Assembly: GCF_029960785.1 (NCBI RefSeq)
Contig: NZ_JASBQE010000053.1
Coordinates: 1-64,000, forward strand
Source: Polyangium sp. 15x6
GTDB taxonomy: Bacteria; Myxococcota_A; Polyangia; Polyangiales; Polyangiaceae
Reading direction: 5' to 3'
DNA: 64,000 nt
Position numbers and translations under genes: made by a program
In this document: in pieces, positions 43,160 through 52,457 of the stretch
How the letters are laid out: the number at the start of each line of letters is the position of its first letter
Position numbering within the stretch: position 1 is the stretch's first letter
Notes under the pieces: model-generated
Databases searched by the model: none
Seen by the model: only the letters and a program-made list of their open reading frames with translations
What the model was told of the DNA's origin: nothing

Positions 43160-45118
43160 ATGATCCCGCGCGCTCGCTCCTCCGCACCCTCGCTTTTTGT
43201 GGGCTCGGGCCGCGCGCGGCTCGGCGCCTTCACCCTCGCCACCCTCGCCGCCCTCGCCGCCCTCGGCTGCAAGCGCCCCGGCGCGACCGCGCAGGCCGAC
43301 GGCGGCGTCCCCGACGACGCGGCCGCGCCGCCGCCCGCTACCCAGGGCCAGAACTCCGTCCCCGAGCCCCCGCCGCCTCCGGACAAACCGCTCCTCGGCA
43401 TCACGGCGTTCGTCACCACCGTCTACGCCGAGCCGCGCGACACTGCGAAGAAGCTCGGTTATCTGCGCGTCGGGGCCAAGGTCGCCCGCTCGGAAGAGCC
43501 CGTCGGCAAGGCCGGTTGTCCGGGCGGCTGGTACGAGATTCACCCGAAGGGCTTCGTGTGCGCCGGGGATGACGCCACGACCGACCTCGAAAGTCCCATC
43601 CTCAAGGCCGCCGCCAAGCGCCCGGACCTCAAGGCAGCGCTGCCGTATCGATATGCGTTCGTCCGGGCCGTCCTCCCGCTCTACATCAAGGTCCCGACGG
43701 CCAAGCAGCAGTTCGACTCCGAGTTCAAGCTCCAGGAGCACCTCGACTGGTACAAGCAGAACGAGGCCACGGTGAACCAGGTCGTCCTCGGCGCGCCCGA
43801 CGTACCGATCGACGAGCGCGGCGTCCCCGTTCCCGGCAAGCACATCGGCGAGATGGGCCTCGGGAAAAATTCGCAGGAGCTCGCGCTCGGCCAGCTCCTC
43901 GGCGGCGAGACCGACGCGGATCCCATTCCTTTCTGGCTCGAAGGCGGAAAACGCCTCGTCCCCAACATCAGCGATTTCAAGGTCCCCGATTTCGCCGTCT
44001 TCGCCGACCGCGCGCGTCGCCACACGGGCCTCTCGCTCATCGGCTCCTTCCCCACGGGCGAGGACAACCTCAATCGCCGCTTCGCGATCACCACGGATCT
44101 GCGCCTCGCGCCGAATACCAAGATCAAGCCCGACCTCGGCTCGCCCTGGCACGGGCTCGAGCTCACGGACGAGTTCTCGCTCCCGCTCGCGTTCGTCCGC
44201 ACGCAGGGCGCCAAGACGTACCGCATCTCCAAGGGCAAGGCCATTCCCGACAGCGACGTCGAATGGCGCAGCGCCCACGCGCTCGCCGGCACCATGAAGA
44301 CCGTCGAGGGCGTCAAGTATTACCGCACGAAGGACAAACGCTGGCTCAGCCAGCTCGACGTCGGCCTCGCCGTCCCGCCCGCCTCGTTCCCCGAGGACGC
44401 CGAGAAGGGCAAGAAATGGATCGAGATCTCCATCACGAACCAGACCTTCGTGATGTGGGAGGGCAAGCGCCCCATTTACGCGACGCTCGTCTCCACGGGC
44501 AAAGCTGGCCTCGACGATCCCAAGAAGACCACGGCCACGGTCCGCGGCGTCTTCAAGATTCGCAACAAGCACATCACGGCCACCATGGACTCGAACGAGG
44601 GCTCGAGCGTGGGCGGCGCCAAGGTCACGACCGTCGCGGCCTCGCATTCGCCTGACGGCGGCGGCAAGCCCGCGGCGCCGAAGGCCGGCGACAAAGGCGC
44701 AAAGCCCGGCGGCAAGCCCGACCCGAAGGCGGCTGCGAAGGGCGGCAAACCCGCGGCGAAGCCGGCCGCCGCGAAGCCCGGCGCGGCGAAGGGCAAACCC
44801 GCCCCCGCGGCCGGAGGCGCGGAGAAGATCCCGACGAAGGGCGACGGCGAGTACGGCGTCACGCGTCGCCGCGGCGAGGGCACGTTCCAGCTCCGCGACG
44901 TCCCGTACATCCAGTATTTCGAGAGTGGATACGCGCTCCACACGGCCTACTGGCACGACGTCTTCGGCACGCCGCGCAGCCACGGCTGCGTCAATCTCTC
45001 CCCCGTCGACGCGCACCGCGTATTCCTCTGGACCGACCCGCCCGTGCCGGACGGCTGGCATGCGGTGAACGCGGGCGACGATTTCGGGGAAGGGACCACG
45101 GTGATCATTCATGAATGA
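43160..45118 (+). CDS. L,D-transpeptidase (YkuD) lipoprotein with low-complexity insertion in the catalytic domain
   Basis: 652 residues from ATG 43160. Lipobox LAALGC at ~residue 36, then a Pro-rich linker and an SH3-like region (~80-135: VYAEPRDTAKKLGYLRVG). The middle ~300 residues are unrecognised. The YkuD domain begins near WIEISITNQTFVMWEGKRP (~420) and ends with the catalytic SHGCVNL (Cys610). Between its halves, ~residues 498-559, lies a Lys/Pro/Ala/Gly-rich insert (KPAAPKAGDKGAKPGGKP-like). The enzyme class makes 3-3 peptidoglycan cross-links or anchors proteins. A basic, flexible insert inside the domain could bind peptidoglycan or gate the active site; that is inference. Confidence 0.9.
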   Translation: MIPRARSSAPSLFVGSGRARLGAFTLATLAALAALGCKRPGATAQADGGVPDDAAAPPPATQGQNSVPEPPPPPDKPLLGITAFVTTVYAEPRDTAKKLGYLRVGAKVARSEEPVGKAGCPGGWYEIHPKGFVCAGDDATTDLESPILKAAAKRPDLKAALPYRYAFVRAVLPLYIKVPTAKQQFDSEFKLQEHLDWYKQNEATVNQVVLGAPDVPIDERGVPVPGKHIGEMGLGKNSQELALGQLLGGETDADPIPFWLEGGKRLVPNISDFKVPDFAVFADRARRHTGLSLIGSFPTGEDNLNRRFAITTDLRLAPNTKIKPDLGSPWHGLELTDEFSLPLAFVRTQGAKTYRISKGKAIPDSDVEWRSAHALAGTMKTVEGVKYYRTKDKRWLSQLDVGLAVPPASFPEDAEKGKKWIEISITNQTFVMWEGKRPIYATLVSTGKAGLDDPKKTTATVRGVFKIRNKHITATMDSNEGSSVGGAKVTTVAASHSPDGGGKPAAPKAGDKGAKPGGKPDPKAAAKGGKPAAKPAAAKPGAAKGKPAPAAGGAEKIPTKGDGEYGVTRRRGEGTFQLRDVPYIQYFESGYALHTAYWHDVFGTPRSHGCVNLSPVDAHRVFLWTDPPVPDGWHAVNAGDDFGEGTTVIIHE

Positions 45119-45740
45119 GCCGGCCCAGGGCGCGGCCTCGAGCGCGCCGTACGTATTTTACGGCGACCTCAATTGCCCATTCTGCCACGCGCAGAACGAG
45201 CGGCTCCTGGAGCTCGGCGCGGAGCGCAAGGTCGAATGGCGCGGCATCCGCCACATGCCGCACCTCCCCATCCCCGCGAAAAACACGACCCCCGAGCGTG
45301 AGGAGCTCCAGCGCGAGGTCCTCTCCGTGCGGCAACGCGAGCCTGCCGTCAGCATCAGCACCCCGCCTGCGCGGCCGAACACCGAGCGGGCGACGCTCCT
45401 CGTCGCGGCCGCTCGCCGGCACGACCCGGCCCGCGCGGAGTCCTTGAAGACGCTCTTGTATCGGGCCTTGTGGGTTCACGCCCGGGACATCTCCGATTCG
45501 TGCGTGCTCGACGAGCTCCGCCGCGTCGCGGGTTTGCCCGAGCTCATCGTCGGGGAAAACGACAAAAAGACCCTGGAGTCCTGGCAAAAAGAATGGGAGC
45601 AGGGCTCGTTCGACCGGAGAATCCCGGTGATCGTCTCGCCGCGCGGGGCACGCCTCCTCGGTATGGGCGAGCGTGGCCGCCTCGAAGTATTTCTCCGATC
45701 CGGCCTTCTCAACGCGGACGGAGCCGGCCACTGCGATTGA
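45111..45740 (+). CDS. DsbA-family thioredoxin-fold protein (2-hydroxychromene-2-carboxylate isomerase/FrnE-like)
   Basis: 209 residues from ATG 45111, overlapping the transpeptidase stop by 8 bp. The redox motif is CPFC in YGDLNCPFCHAQNERLL at the end of strand 1, followed by the helical DsbA insertion and IPVIVSPRGARLLG, where the cis-Pro region is expected. No signal peptide is seen, so it is cytoplasmic as in FrnE-like members. The substrate is unknown. The overlap suggests shared expression with the L,D-transpeptidase, whose catalytic Cys might need a reductant, though the compartments differ. Confidence 0.8.
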   Translation: MNEPAQGAASSAPYVFYGDLNCPFCHAQNERLLELGAERKVEWRGIRHMPHLPIPAKNTTPEREELQREVLSVRQREPAVSISTPPARPNTERATLLVAAARRHDPARAESLKTLLYRALWVHARDISDSCVLDELRRVAGLPELIVGENDKKTLESWQKEWEQGSFDRRIPVIVSPRGARLLGMGERGRLEVFLRSGLLNADGAGHCD

Positions 45741-45796
45741 TCTCGGGCTCGCCGATCTCGCGAGCATCGAACCGCTCGATGCTCTACGGTGCGCCC

Positions 45797-48373
45797 ATGT
45801 TCACGGTCCACCGGTACCAGATCTTCCCGACGATACCGCCGGAGCTCGCGCCGCTCGTCACGATTGCGCAAAATCTGTGGTGGACGTGGACCCCGGCCGC
45901 GCGTGAGCTCTATTGGCGCGTGGACGCCGAGCTGTACGAGCGCGTCGCGCACAACCCGATCCTCCTGCTCCAGCTCGCCTCGCAGCGCCGCCTCGACGAG
46001 CTCGCGCGGGACGATGGGTATCTCCGGGCCCTCTCCGCGGTCGAGCGCTCCCTGCGCGATTACCTCGACCGCTCCACCTGGTTCGACCGGAAATACGGCA
46101 AGAACGCGGCGTCGCGCGGCACCGTGGCCTATTTCTCCATGGAATTCGGCGTCCACGAGTGTTTGCCCGTGTATTCGGGGGGGCTCGGCGTCCTCGCCGG
46201 CGATCACCTGAAGAGCGCGAGTGATCTCGGCTTGCCGCTCGTCGGCGTGGGAATCGCGTTCTCGCAGGGGTATTTCCGCCAGAGCCTCGATATCGAGGGC
46301 TGGCAGAACGAGCGATATCCGCCGAACGACTGGCACGATTTGCCCGTCTCGCCCGTGAACGACGAAAAGGGCCGGCGCGTGTTCACGTCCGTCGAGCTCC
46401 CCGCGCGCGGGGAGGCGGCCCGGCGCGAGGTCAAGCTCCAGGCCTGGCGCGCGCAGGTCGGCCGCGTCCCGCTTTATTTGCTCGACGCCGACATCCCCGA
46501 AAACCCGCCCGAGGATCGGGCGCTCACGAATACCCTCTATGGCGGCGATCGCGCGCACCGCATCTGCCAGGAGGTCCTGCTCGGCGTGGGCGGCGTCCGG
46601 CTCCTCTCCGCGCTGGCAGAGGAGCCGCGCGTCTGCCACATGAACGAAGGCCATTCCGCGTTCCTCGCGCTCGAACGAGTCCGTCAGATCATGGCGCGCA
46701 CCGGCGCGCCTTTCGTCGTGGCGTCCGAGGCGGCCGCGGCGGGCCACGTCTTCACCACGCACACCCCCGTGCCGGCCGGAAATGATGCATTCGCGCACGA
46801 CCTCGCGCTCCCGTATCTGAAGGTCCTCGGCGAGGGCCTCGGGCTCGGGGCCGAGGAGGCCATGCGCCTCGGCCGCGTCGATCCCGATCGGCCCGGCAGC
46901 GAGTTCTCCATGCCGGTCCTCGCCATTCGAATGGCCGACCGTTACAACGGCGTCAGCATGCTCCACGGCCGCGAGGCGCGCGCCATGTGGAGTGTCCTCT
47001 GGCCGGGCCTCCCTGCCTCCGAAATCCCGATCGGCTCGGTCACGAACGGCGTCCACGTCCCCACCTGGCTCGACGGCGATCTCGCCTCGCTGTATGCGAG
47101 TTACCTCGGTCCCGATTTCCTCGAACGTGCCGCCGAGCCTGGCGTCTGGGCGAAAATCGCCGAGATTCCCGACGAGGTCCTCTGGGCCGCGCACATCCGC
47201 CGCAAAGAGCGCCTCGTGAAGCAGATTCGCGCCCGCCTCGCCGTCCTTTCCGCGCAGAAGGGGCGCGCCGAGGATCCGGCGCGGATCGAGCGCCTCCTCG
47301 ACCCGAAGGCGCTCACGATCGGGTTTGCCCGCCGCTTCGCCACGTACAAGCGCGGCACGCTCCTCCTCCGCGACGCGGCGCGCCTCGCGCGGATCCTCCA
47401 CGAGCCGCATCGCCCGGTGCAGCTCGTCTTTTCCGGCAAAGCGCACCCGCAGGACTGGGGCGGCAAGGAGCTCATTCGTGACATCGTGCGCGCGGGCATG
47501 GCCGAGCCCTTCCGCGGCCGCATCGTCTTCGTCGAGGATTATGACATGGGCGTCGCGCGCACCCTCGTCGCGGGCGTCGACGTCTGGCTCAACACCCCGC
47601 GCAGACCCCTCGAAGCGAGCGGCACGAGCGGCATGAAGGCCGGCCTCAACGGCGTCCTCAATGCGAGCATCCTCGACGGCTGGTGGCCCGAGGGATACGC
47701 GGGCGACAATGGCTTTTCCATTGGCCGCGGCGAGGAGTACGCGGACACCGGCCACGGCGACCACGTCGAGGCCCAGGCCCTCTATCGATTGCTCGAAGAG
47801 GACATCGTCCCGCTTTATTACGAGCGTGACACCGCCGGCCTCCCGCGGAGCTGGATAGCCCGCATGAAGCGCAGCATTGCCACGATCGGCCCGGCGTTCA
47901 ACACGACCCGCATGGCGCGCGAGTATGCCGAAATGTATTACGAGCCTGCTCTCGAGCGACATCGCCGCATGACGGAGGATGGCCTCCTCGCGGCGCGCGC
48001 CGTCTGCGAATGGAAGGCCCGCGTGCGCGCCGCCTGGGGCTCCGTACGTGTCGATTCCGTGGCGCAGCTCGGCCCCTCGCGCCTCCCGAGCGGCGAGCCT
48101 TTGCGCGTCGCGGCGGAGATCCACCTCGGCGTCCTCTCGCCGGGCGACGTCGTCGTCGAGCTTCATTATGGTCGTCCGGGCCCGAACGGCGCGCTCCGCG
48201 GCGCGGAGGGCGCTTCGATGCGTCACGCGTCGGATCTCGGCGGCGGCCGCCATCGCTTCGAGGGCGAAATTCCCACCCACGAGAGCGGTGAGCACGCTTT
48301 CGGCGTCCGCGTCATCCCTGCGCACGAGTCCTTGCCGGATCGCTTCGCGGCGCGCCTCGTCCGCTGGCATTAG
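45797..48373 (+). CDS. glgP: Alpha-glucan (glycogen) phosphorylase, GT35
   Basis: 858 residues from ATG 45797; an ATG at 45779 would add six. The N-terminus has the DUF3417 domain of the bacterial/archaeal short-type phosphorylases (NLWWTWTPAARELY). Signatures include YFSMEFGVHECLPVYSGGLG, HMNEGHSAFLALE, HTPVPAGND, RRFATYKR and the pyridoxal-phosphate Lys614 in EASGTSGMKAGLNG. It releases glucose-1-phosphate from glycogen or maltodextrins. The C-terminal ~150 residues (~710-858) form an extra beta-rich region seen in this subgroup. No glgB/glgX genes are close by. Confidence 0.95.
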   Translation: MFTVHRYQIFPTIPPELAPLVTIAQNLWWTWTPAARELYWRVDAELYERVAHNPILLLQLASQRRLDELARDDGYLRALSAVERSLRDYLDRSTWFDRKYGKNAASRGTVAYFSMEFGVHECLPVYSGGLGVLAGDHLKSASDLGLPLVGVGIAFSQGYFRQSLDIEGWQNERYPPNDWHDLPVSPVNDEKGRRVFTSVELPARGEAARREVKLQAWRAQVGRVPLYLLDADIPENPPEDRALTNTLYGGDRAHRICQEVLLGVGGVRLLSALAEEPRVCHMNEGHSAFLALERVRQIMARTGAPFVVASEAAAAGHVFTTHTPVPAGNDAFAHDLALPYLKVLGEGLGLGAEEAMRLGRVDPDRPGSEFSMPVLAIRMADRYNGVSMLHGREARAMWSVLWPGLPASEIPIGSVTNGVHVPTWLDGDLASLYASYLGPDFLERAAEPGVWAKIAEIPDEVLWAAHIRRKERLVKQIRARLAVLSAQKGRAEDPARIERLLDPKALTIGFARRFATYKRGTLLLRDAARLARILHEPHRPVQLVFSGKAHPQDWGGKELIRDIVRAGMAEPFRGRIVFVEDYDMGVARTLVAGVDVWLNTPRRPLEASGTSGMKAGLNGVLNASILDGWWPEGYAGDNGFSIGRGEEYADTGHGDHVEAQALYRLLEEDIVPLYYERDTAGLPRSWIARMKRSIATIGPAFNTTRMAREYAEMYYEPALERHRRMTEDGLLAARAVCEWKARVRAAWGSVRVDSVAQLGPSRLPSGEPLRVAAEIHLGVLSPGDVVVELHYGRPGPNGALRGAEGASMRHASDLGGGRHRFEGEIPTHESGEHAFGVRVIPAHESLPDRFAARLVRWH

Positions 48374-48438
48374 ACATTTTCGCGTGACAGCAGCTTGGCT
48401 TTCTGTCATGGGTAGGACGCCCCCTCACGTCCCTCCCG

Positions 48439-49713
48439 ATGCCAGAAACAGCCATGTCCACCGCCGAAGCGGTCTCGCGCGAGAAGGTGCGCGACCGCGT
48501 CCTCTTCGTCGTCGTCTTGACCGTGTTCCTCGACCTCGTCGGGTTCGGGATCACGATTCCGCTGCTCCCGTTTTACGTGAAGCCGCTGGTGTCCGAGGAG
48601 TGGACGGGCACCGTCACCGGAATGCTGATCAGCAGTTATTCGCTGGCGCAGGCGCTGGCGACGCCCGTGCTCGGGCGTTTGTCCGATCGGCTGGGCCGTC
48701 GGTCGGTCATCGTGCTCAGCCTGGCCGGCAATGCGGCGAGCATGGTGCTTTTCGCCGCGGCGGTGCACTTCCAGGTGCTCTGGTGCCTGTTCGTGTCGCG
48801 TCTGCTCGCGGGGGCGACGGCGGGCAACCTGGCCGCGTGTCAGGCGGCGATCGCGGACGTGACGGACAAGAAGGATCGCGCGGCGGCCATGGGGCGGCTC
48901 GGGGCGGGGATCGGGCTCGGGATGATCATGGGGCCGGTGATCGGCAGCATGACGGCCAAGATCGCGTCCTGGGCGCCGCCGATCGCGGCGGCCGTGATGG
49001 CCTTGGCCGACCTGATTCTCGCTGCGGCGCTCATGCCGGAGACGCGGCCCGTGCGCGAGCCCGAGCGCGGCGGGCACGACGCCTATCGTGGCCCCACGCG
49101 GGACGAGCCCCGGAAGGAGGCGACCTTCACGGAGATCGTCTCCGACAAACGCGTCGTGACGATCCTCCAGATGTATTTCTTGACGTTCATGGCCATGACG
49201 GTCCTGAACGTCGCGTTCCCGCTCCTCTCGCATGATCGATTCGGGTGGACCGGGGAGCAGGTCGGCTACATGTTCGCGATCTTCGGCGTGTCCGGGGTCG
49301 TGATCCAGGGCTTCTTGATCAAGCGCCTCTCGGCGCGCTACAGCGAGCTCACGCTGGTCGAGTGTGCGGCCGCGCTCATGCTCGCGGGCATGCTCTTCGC
49401 GGCCTTCTCGATGCATTCGTGGATGATGGTCCTCGCGAACGTCCTCATCGGCGTGGGCGTGGCGATCAACAACCCGTCCATTTCGTCGCTCGCGTCGAAG
49501 TTCGCGCGGGAGGACCAGCGGGGCACGGTGCTCGGATATGCGCAATCGACGGGGAGCTGGGCGCGGACGATCTGGCCCGTGACGTGGGGCTTCATGTACA
49601 GCCGCGTGGGGCCGATCTCTCCGTTCCTCGGCGCCGCGGCGGGGGCCGCGATGTTGCTCGGCGTCTCGTTGATGTTGCACAGGCAGCCGACGCCGGCTTC
49701 GGAGCAGGGGTAG
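48439..49713 (+). CDS. MFS transporter, TetA/DHA1-like
   Basis: 424 residues from ATG 48439 (ATG 48454 also possible). Twelve hydrophobic segments. MFS motif A is seen as GRLSDRLGRRSVI (~residue 78-90) after TM2, and motif C-like GAGIGLGMIMGPVIGS in TM5. The DHA1 subfamily exports drugs or metabolites by proton antiport; the substrate cannot be read from sequence. It converges with the PI-PLC-like gene (27-bp gap). No regulator adjoins it. Confidence 0.9.
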   Translation: MPETAMSTAEAVSREKVRDRVLFVVVLTVFLDLVGFGITIPLLPFYVKPLVSEEWTGTVTGMLISSYSLAQALATPVLGRLSDRLGRRSVIVLSLAGNAASMVLFAAAVHFQVLWCLFVSRLLAGATAGNLAACQAAIADVTDKKDRAAAMGRLGAGIGLGMIMGPVIGSMTAKIASWAPPIAAAVMALADLILAAALMPETRPVREPERGGHDAYRGPTRDEPRKEATFTEIVSDKRVVTILQMYFLTFMAMTVLNVAFPLLSHDRFGWTGEQVGYMFAIFGVSGVVIQGFLIKRLSARYSELTLVECAAALMLAGMLFAAFSMHSWMMVLANVLIGVGVAINNPSISSLASKFAREDQRGTVLGYAQSTGSWARTIWPVTWGFMYSRVGPISPFLGAAAGAAMLLGVSLMLHRQPTPASEQG

Positions 49714-49740
49714 GGGAGTCGGTCCCGCCGCGTACCGCAG

Positions 49741-50655
49741 TCAAAACCCGTTCAGCTCGTCCACCACCTGGAACAGCCCGCCGAGATCGTAAAAATCGAC
49801 GGCCACGAAATTCGGAATCTGCCCGCCCTCCGTCTGGCACTTCTTCGCCCGCGCCGACAGCACCTCGTACGCGTTCGCCGTCTCGCCCCGCTCGGGCGTC
49901 GGGATCGGCCCGATCCAGTGGTTCAAGAGAAACAGATCGTTTCCTTGTGTCCCCCGGTTCGGCGCGCAGTTGAAGTCCTCCACGCTTTCGAACGAATACG
50001 GCGTGTCCCAGGCGATGCCCCAGAAATGGTGATACCACGCGGGCGGCGGACCCTCGTCCTCGGCGCCCACGACGAGCTGCTTTCCATCGAGGAGCAGCTC
50101 CCGCAGCGTCGGCCAGGGTGCTCCGTCCTCGTGCGCGTACGTGCGACCTGCGAGCCCCGCTTTTTCGAACACGCCCGCCGTCTCCTCGGGCGTGATGCCG
50201 TCCTGGATGATGAGCGTCACGACCTCGTGCGGGTGTGCGTCGAGGAAGACACGCATCTCGACGAGCGCGTCCACGAGGAGCGTCTTCCCGAGCTCGCAGA
50301 TCGAGTGGCACAGATAGAGATCGTCGTTCCAGCGGTGTGTATCGATCAGCATCGCGCGGATGCCGTCTTCGAGCTGGTGTTTCATGCCGAAGTTCTGGTT
50401 CGGCGCGGCCCAGCCGAGCTCGAACGAGGACATGGCATTGTGCGTCGCGGGGAACGCCACCGTATCGAAGGGCCTGTCGCAGAGCTCTGCGCGGCCGTTG
50501 CATTCGGAGGGCGGCGGGGGCTTTGCGGGCCCCGGGTCCGGATTCGCCGGATCCCCGGAGCCACAGGCGAAAAGCCCGAAGGAAGCGGTCCAAAGCAAAG
50601 CGTGAAGCGAAAAGCGTGTCCCGTGCACGCCCTCGAGCGTACACGGGATCATCAC
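49741..50655 (-). CDS. PI-PLC X-domain-like lipoprotein
   Basis: 304 residues if ATG 50655 is used; a GTG at 50628, with GAGG before it and a better signal n-region, may be the true start. Lipobox LFACGSG is followed by a Pro-rich linker. The catalytic domain resembles the phosphatidylinositol-specific phospholipase C X domain: first His in FPATHNAMS and second in LCHSIC, with IDTHRWNDDLYL between. Such secreted enzymes cleave phosphoinositides or related lipids; for a predatory soil bacterium, prey or host membrane lipids are plausible substrates (inference). Confidence 0.85.
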   Translation of the reverse strand: MMIPCTLEGVHGTRFSLHALLWTASFGLFACGSGDPANPDPGPAKPPPPSECNGRAELCDRPFDTVAFPATHNAMSSFELGWAAPNQNFGMKHQLEDGIRAMLIDTHRWNDDLYLCHSICELGKTLLVDALVEMRVFLDAHPHEVVTLIIQDGITPEETAGVFEKAGLAGRTYAHEDGAPWPTLRELLLDGKQLVVGAEDEGPPPAWYHHFWGIAWDTPYSFESVEDFNCAPNRGTQGNDLFLLNHWIGPIPTPERGETANAYEVLSARAKKCQTEGGQIPNFVAVDFYDLGGLFQVVDELNGF

Positions 50656-50667
50656 CTGCGGAAAGCG

Positions 50668-51009
50668 CTAGCGCGCCTTCTTGATGCCGAGATCCACCTG
50701 GAGTTGCCGGCGGATCTTCTTGACGTCGGCGTTCGAGAGCTGCCGCAACAGCTCCGCCACGTGGGCGCGCTCGTCCTCGGCCGGGAAGGTCAGGATGTAG
50801 AGCGGCGGCACGTCGAAGCCGATCGCGAGGCGCTCGATCGTCTGGATCGTGATGGCGGCGAGCCCGTGCTCGACGCTCGAGAGGTGGCCTTTCGACAGCG
50901 CGCTCGCGTCCGCGAGGGCGGCGAGGGACAGGTTTCGCTCGAGGCGCAGCTCACGGATACGGGCGCCCACCTGCATCGCAAACGGATCGGGAACGGATCG
51001 TCGGGGCAT
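50668..51009 (-). CDS. XRE-family HTH regulator (paralogue 1)
   Basis: 113 residues from ATG 51009. HTH_3 domain ~residues 15-70 (IRELRLERNLSLAALAD, SKGHLSSVEHGLAAI), then a helical tail with AELLRQLSNADVKKIRR. It is a close paralogue of the gene 238 bp upstream (51247-51591): the start MPRR.VP.PFA and HLSSVEHGLAAITIQTIERL are shared. No sensor domain is visible. Probably a dimeric DNA-binding repressor or activator. Confidence 0.9.
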   Translation of the reverse strand: MPRRSVPDPFAMQVGARIRELRLERNLSLAALADASALSKGHLSSVEHGLAAITIQTIERLAIGFDVPPLYILTFPAEDERAHVAELLRQLSNADVKKIRRQLQVDLGIKKAR

Positions 51010-51183
51010 GGTCCTCGTCTTTCTCGGGCCAAAAAAGCGCGGCCCGACCGGCGAAACACGCCGGCAAGTCGCAAGTTCGTCGAAATGGATCCCGCGTGAA
51101 TCGGCCGGATCACACGGGGCCAGCTATCATGCACGTCCTCGGACGCACGGAGAACCGAAAAATGGTCCCGGATCGGACGCTTT

Positions 51184-51238
51184 TCGTCCTACCGTGCCCG
51201 ACGCGCCGTGACGCGGCGCGCGGGGCACGGTGGGACGA
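51184..51238. terminator. Large GC-rich hairpin after the second XRE gene
   Basis: Arms 51184-51208 and 51214-51238 pair at 22 of 25 positions around a 5-nt loop (TCGTCC...CGCGCCG against CGGCGCG...GGACGA). It begins 8 bp beyond the stop of the gene at 51247 in its direction of transcription. No T-run follows on the minus strand; ATTTT follows on the plus strand. A factor-independent-like terminator or mRNA-end stabiliser is likely. It could also partly insulate the two XRE paralogues. Confidence 0.6.
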
Positions 51239-51246
51239 ATTTTGTC

Positions 51247-51591
51247 CTAGCTGCGCTTGACGCGGATGCCGGTCTCCTCCTGGATCCGGCGGCGGATCTT
51301 GCGCACGTCGGCGTTCGACATCTCGCGGAGCAGCTCCGCCGTCTTCGCGCGCTCGTCGTCCGCGGCGAACGTGAGCAGGTAGAGCGGGGGCACGCCGAAG
51401 CCGAACGCGAGCCGCTCGATCGTCTGGATCGTGATGGCGGCGAGCCCGTGCTCGACGCTCGAGAGATGGCCCTTCGACAGATAACAGGCGTCGGCGAGCT
51501 TTCCGAGCGACAATCCACGCTCCTTGCGCAGCTCACGGATACGGGTGCCCACCTTCAGTGCAAACGGCTCGGGAACGGTGCGTCGCGGCAT
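51247..51591 (-). CDS. XRE-family HTH regulator (paralogue 2)
   Basis: 114 residues. ATG 51591 is chosen by alignment with paralogue 1 (MPRRTVPEPFALKVG); longer frames upstream are not similar. HTH core SLGKLADACYLSKGHLSSV, then KIRRRIQEETGIRVKRS. Identity to the downstream paralogue is about two-thirds by eye, and highest in the recognition helix (SKGHLSSVEHGLAAI), so both may bind related sites. Tandem duplication is the simplest origin. The ~297 bp between here and the next plus-strand gene hold the divergent promoters; no clear motif seen. Confidence 0.9.
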   Translation of the reverse strand: MPRRTVPEPFALKVGTRIRELRKERGLSLGKLADACYLSKGHLSSVEHGLAAITIQTIERLAFGFGVPPLYLLTFAADDERAKTAELLREMSNADVRKIRRRIQEETGIRVKRS

Positions 51592-51888
51592 GATGATATG
51601 GTTCTCGGGCGACCCGGAAAAAAGGATCCCCGACCGGCCCTCCTGTGCCGGGATCTCTGAGGTTTCACGAGGACGTCCGTCCGCCCTCGGTGCGAAAGAC
51701 TCGATCGCGAGATCGGGCGCGCCGGCGACTTCTCCGCGCCGCGCCGAACCCATCGAACGCGTCCATCTTGCATCCATTGGACGAACTCGTCACGCGCGAA
51801 TTACAGGTGGTAGGACATTGTTCGTCATGGGACCGGCCTCCTTCCATCACCACGCGCGAGCGTGTATCTTCGTTCCGTCGTGGCGAAC

Positions 51889-52302
51889 ATGGATGCCGGC
51901 TTCGAGAAGATGGGGGCGCACTGGTCCAGACGAGAAGGAGCGATCCTCGTCGTGCGCTGGAGCGGCGACGTCACGCGGGGCGACATGATGGCCCTCTACG
52001 AGCGCATCGACGAGATGGGCCGCGAAGAGCCCGCGGTCTATTGTCTCTTCGACAGCGCGCACTCGATCTCCGTGACCCGCGACGCGCGCGTCTGGGCCGT
52101 CCGCGAGGCCAAGGGCGCCAAGGCGATCCGCGGCATCGCCGTCGTCGGCGCCTCCTTCCCCGTGCGTGTCCTCGGGACGATGCTGAACCGCGCCACGGAC
52201 GCGCTCCTCAGGCACGGCGTGCCGCTCGCGTTCTTCGATACCGCCGAGGAAGGCCGCGCCTACCTCGAAGCCGAGCGGGAGAAACACGCCGCCCTTCGCT
52301 GA
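51889..52302 (+). CDS. STAS/SpoIIAA-like small protein
   Basis: 137 residues from ATG 51889; an in-frame GTG at 51862 would add nine. Alternating strands and helices (ILVVRWSGDVTRGDMMALYER, YCLFDSAHSISV, GIAVVGASFPVRVLG) resemble the SpoIIAA-like/STAS fold found in many myxobacterial proteins of ~135-150 residues. No phosphorylatable Ser/Thr can be assigned with confidence. No partner kinase is adjacent. Start and function are uncertain. Confidence 0.65.
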   Translation: MDAGFEKMGAHWSRREGAILVVRWSGDVTRGDMMALYERIDEMGREEPAVYCLFDSAHSISVTRDARVWAVREAKGAKAIRGIAVVGASFPVRVLGTMLNRATDALLRHGVPLAFFDTAEEGRAYLEAEREKHAALR

Positions 52303-52457
52303 TTTCGATTTCTCCCGCCTTCGAAAACCGCGGCTCGGCCCGCCCTCCCGGCAGTTGACGATCGGGGGGGCTCGACCGGAGGTTTCCCGTGAGGGCGGCG
52401 TAGCGGCCCGGAGGCCTGTGGCTCTTCCGGTCTGGCCTCGCGCCCCGGGAGGCCATC

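Noticed and set aside
45476..48409. Minus-strand 977-codon frame opposite glgP
   Set aside because: Codon-bias shadow; glgP on the plus strand has all catalytic motifs.
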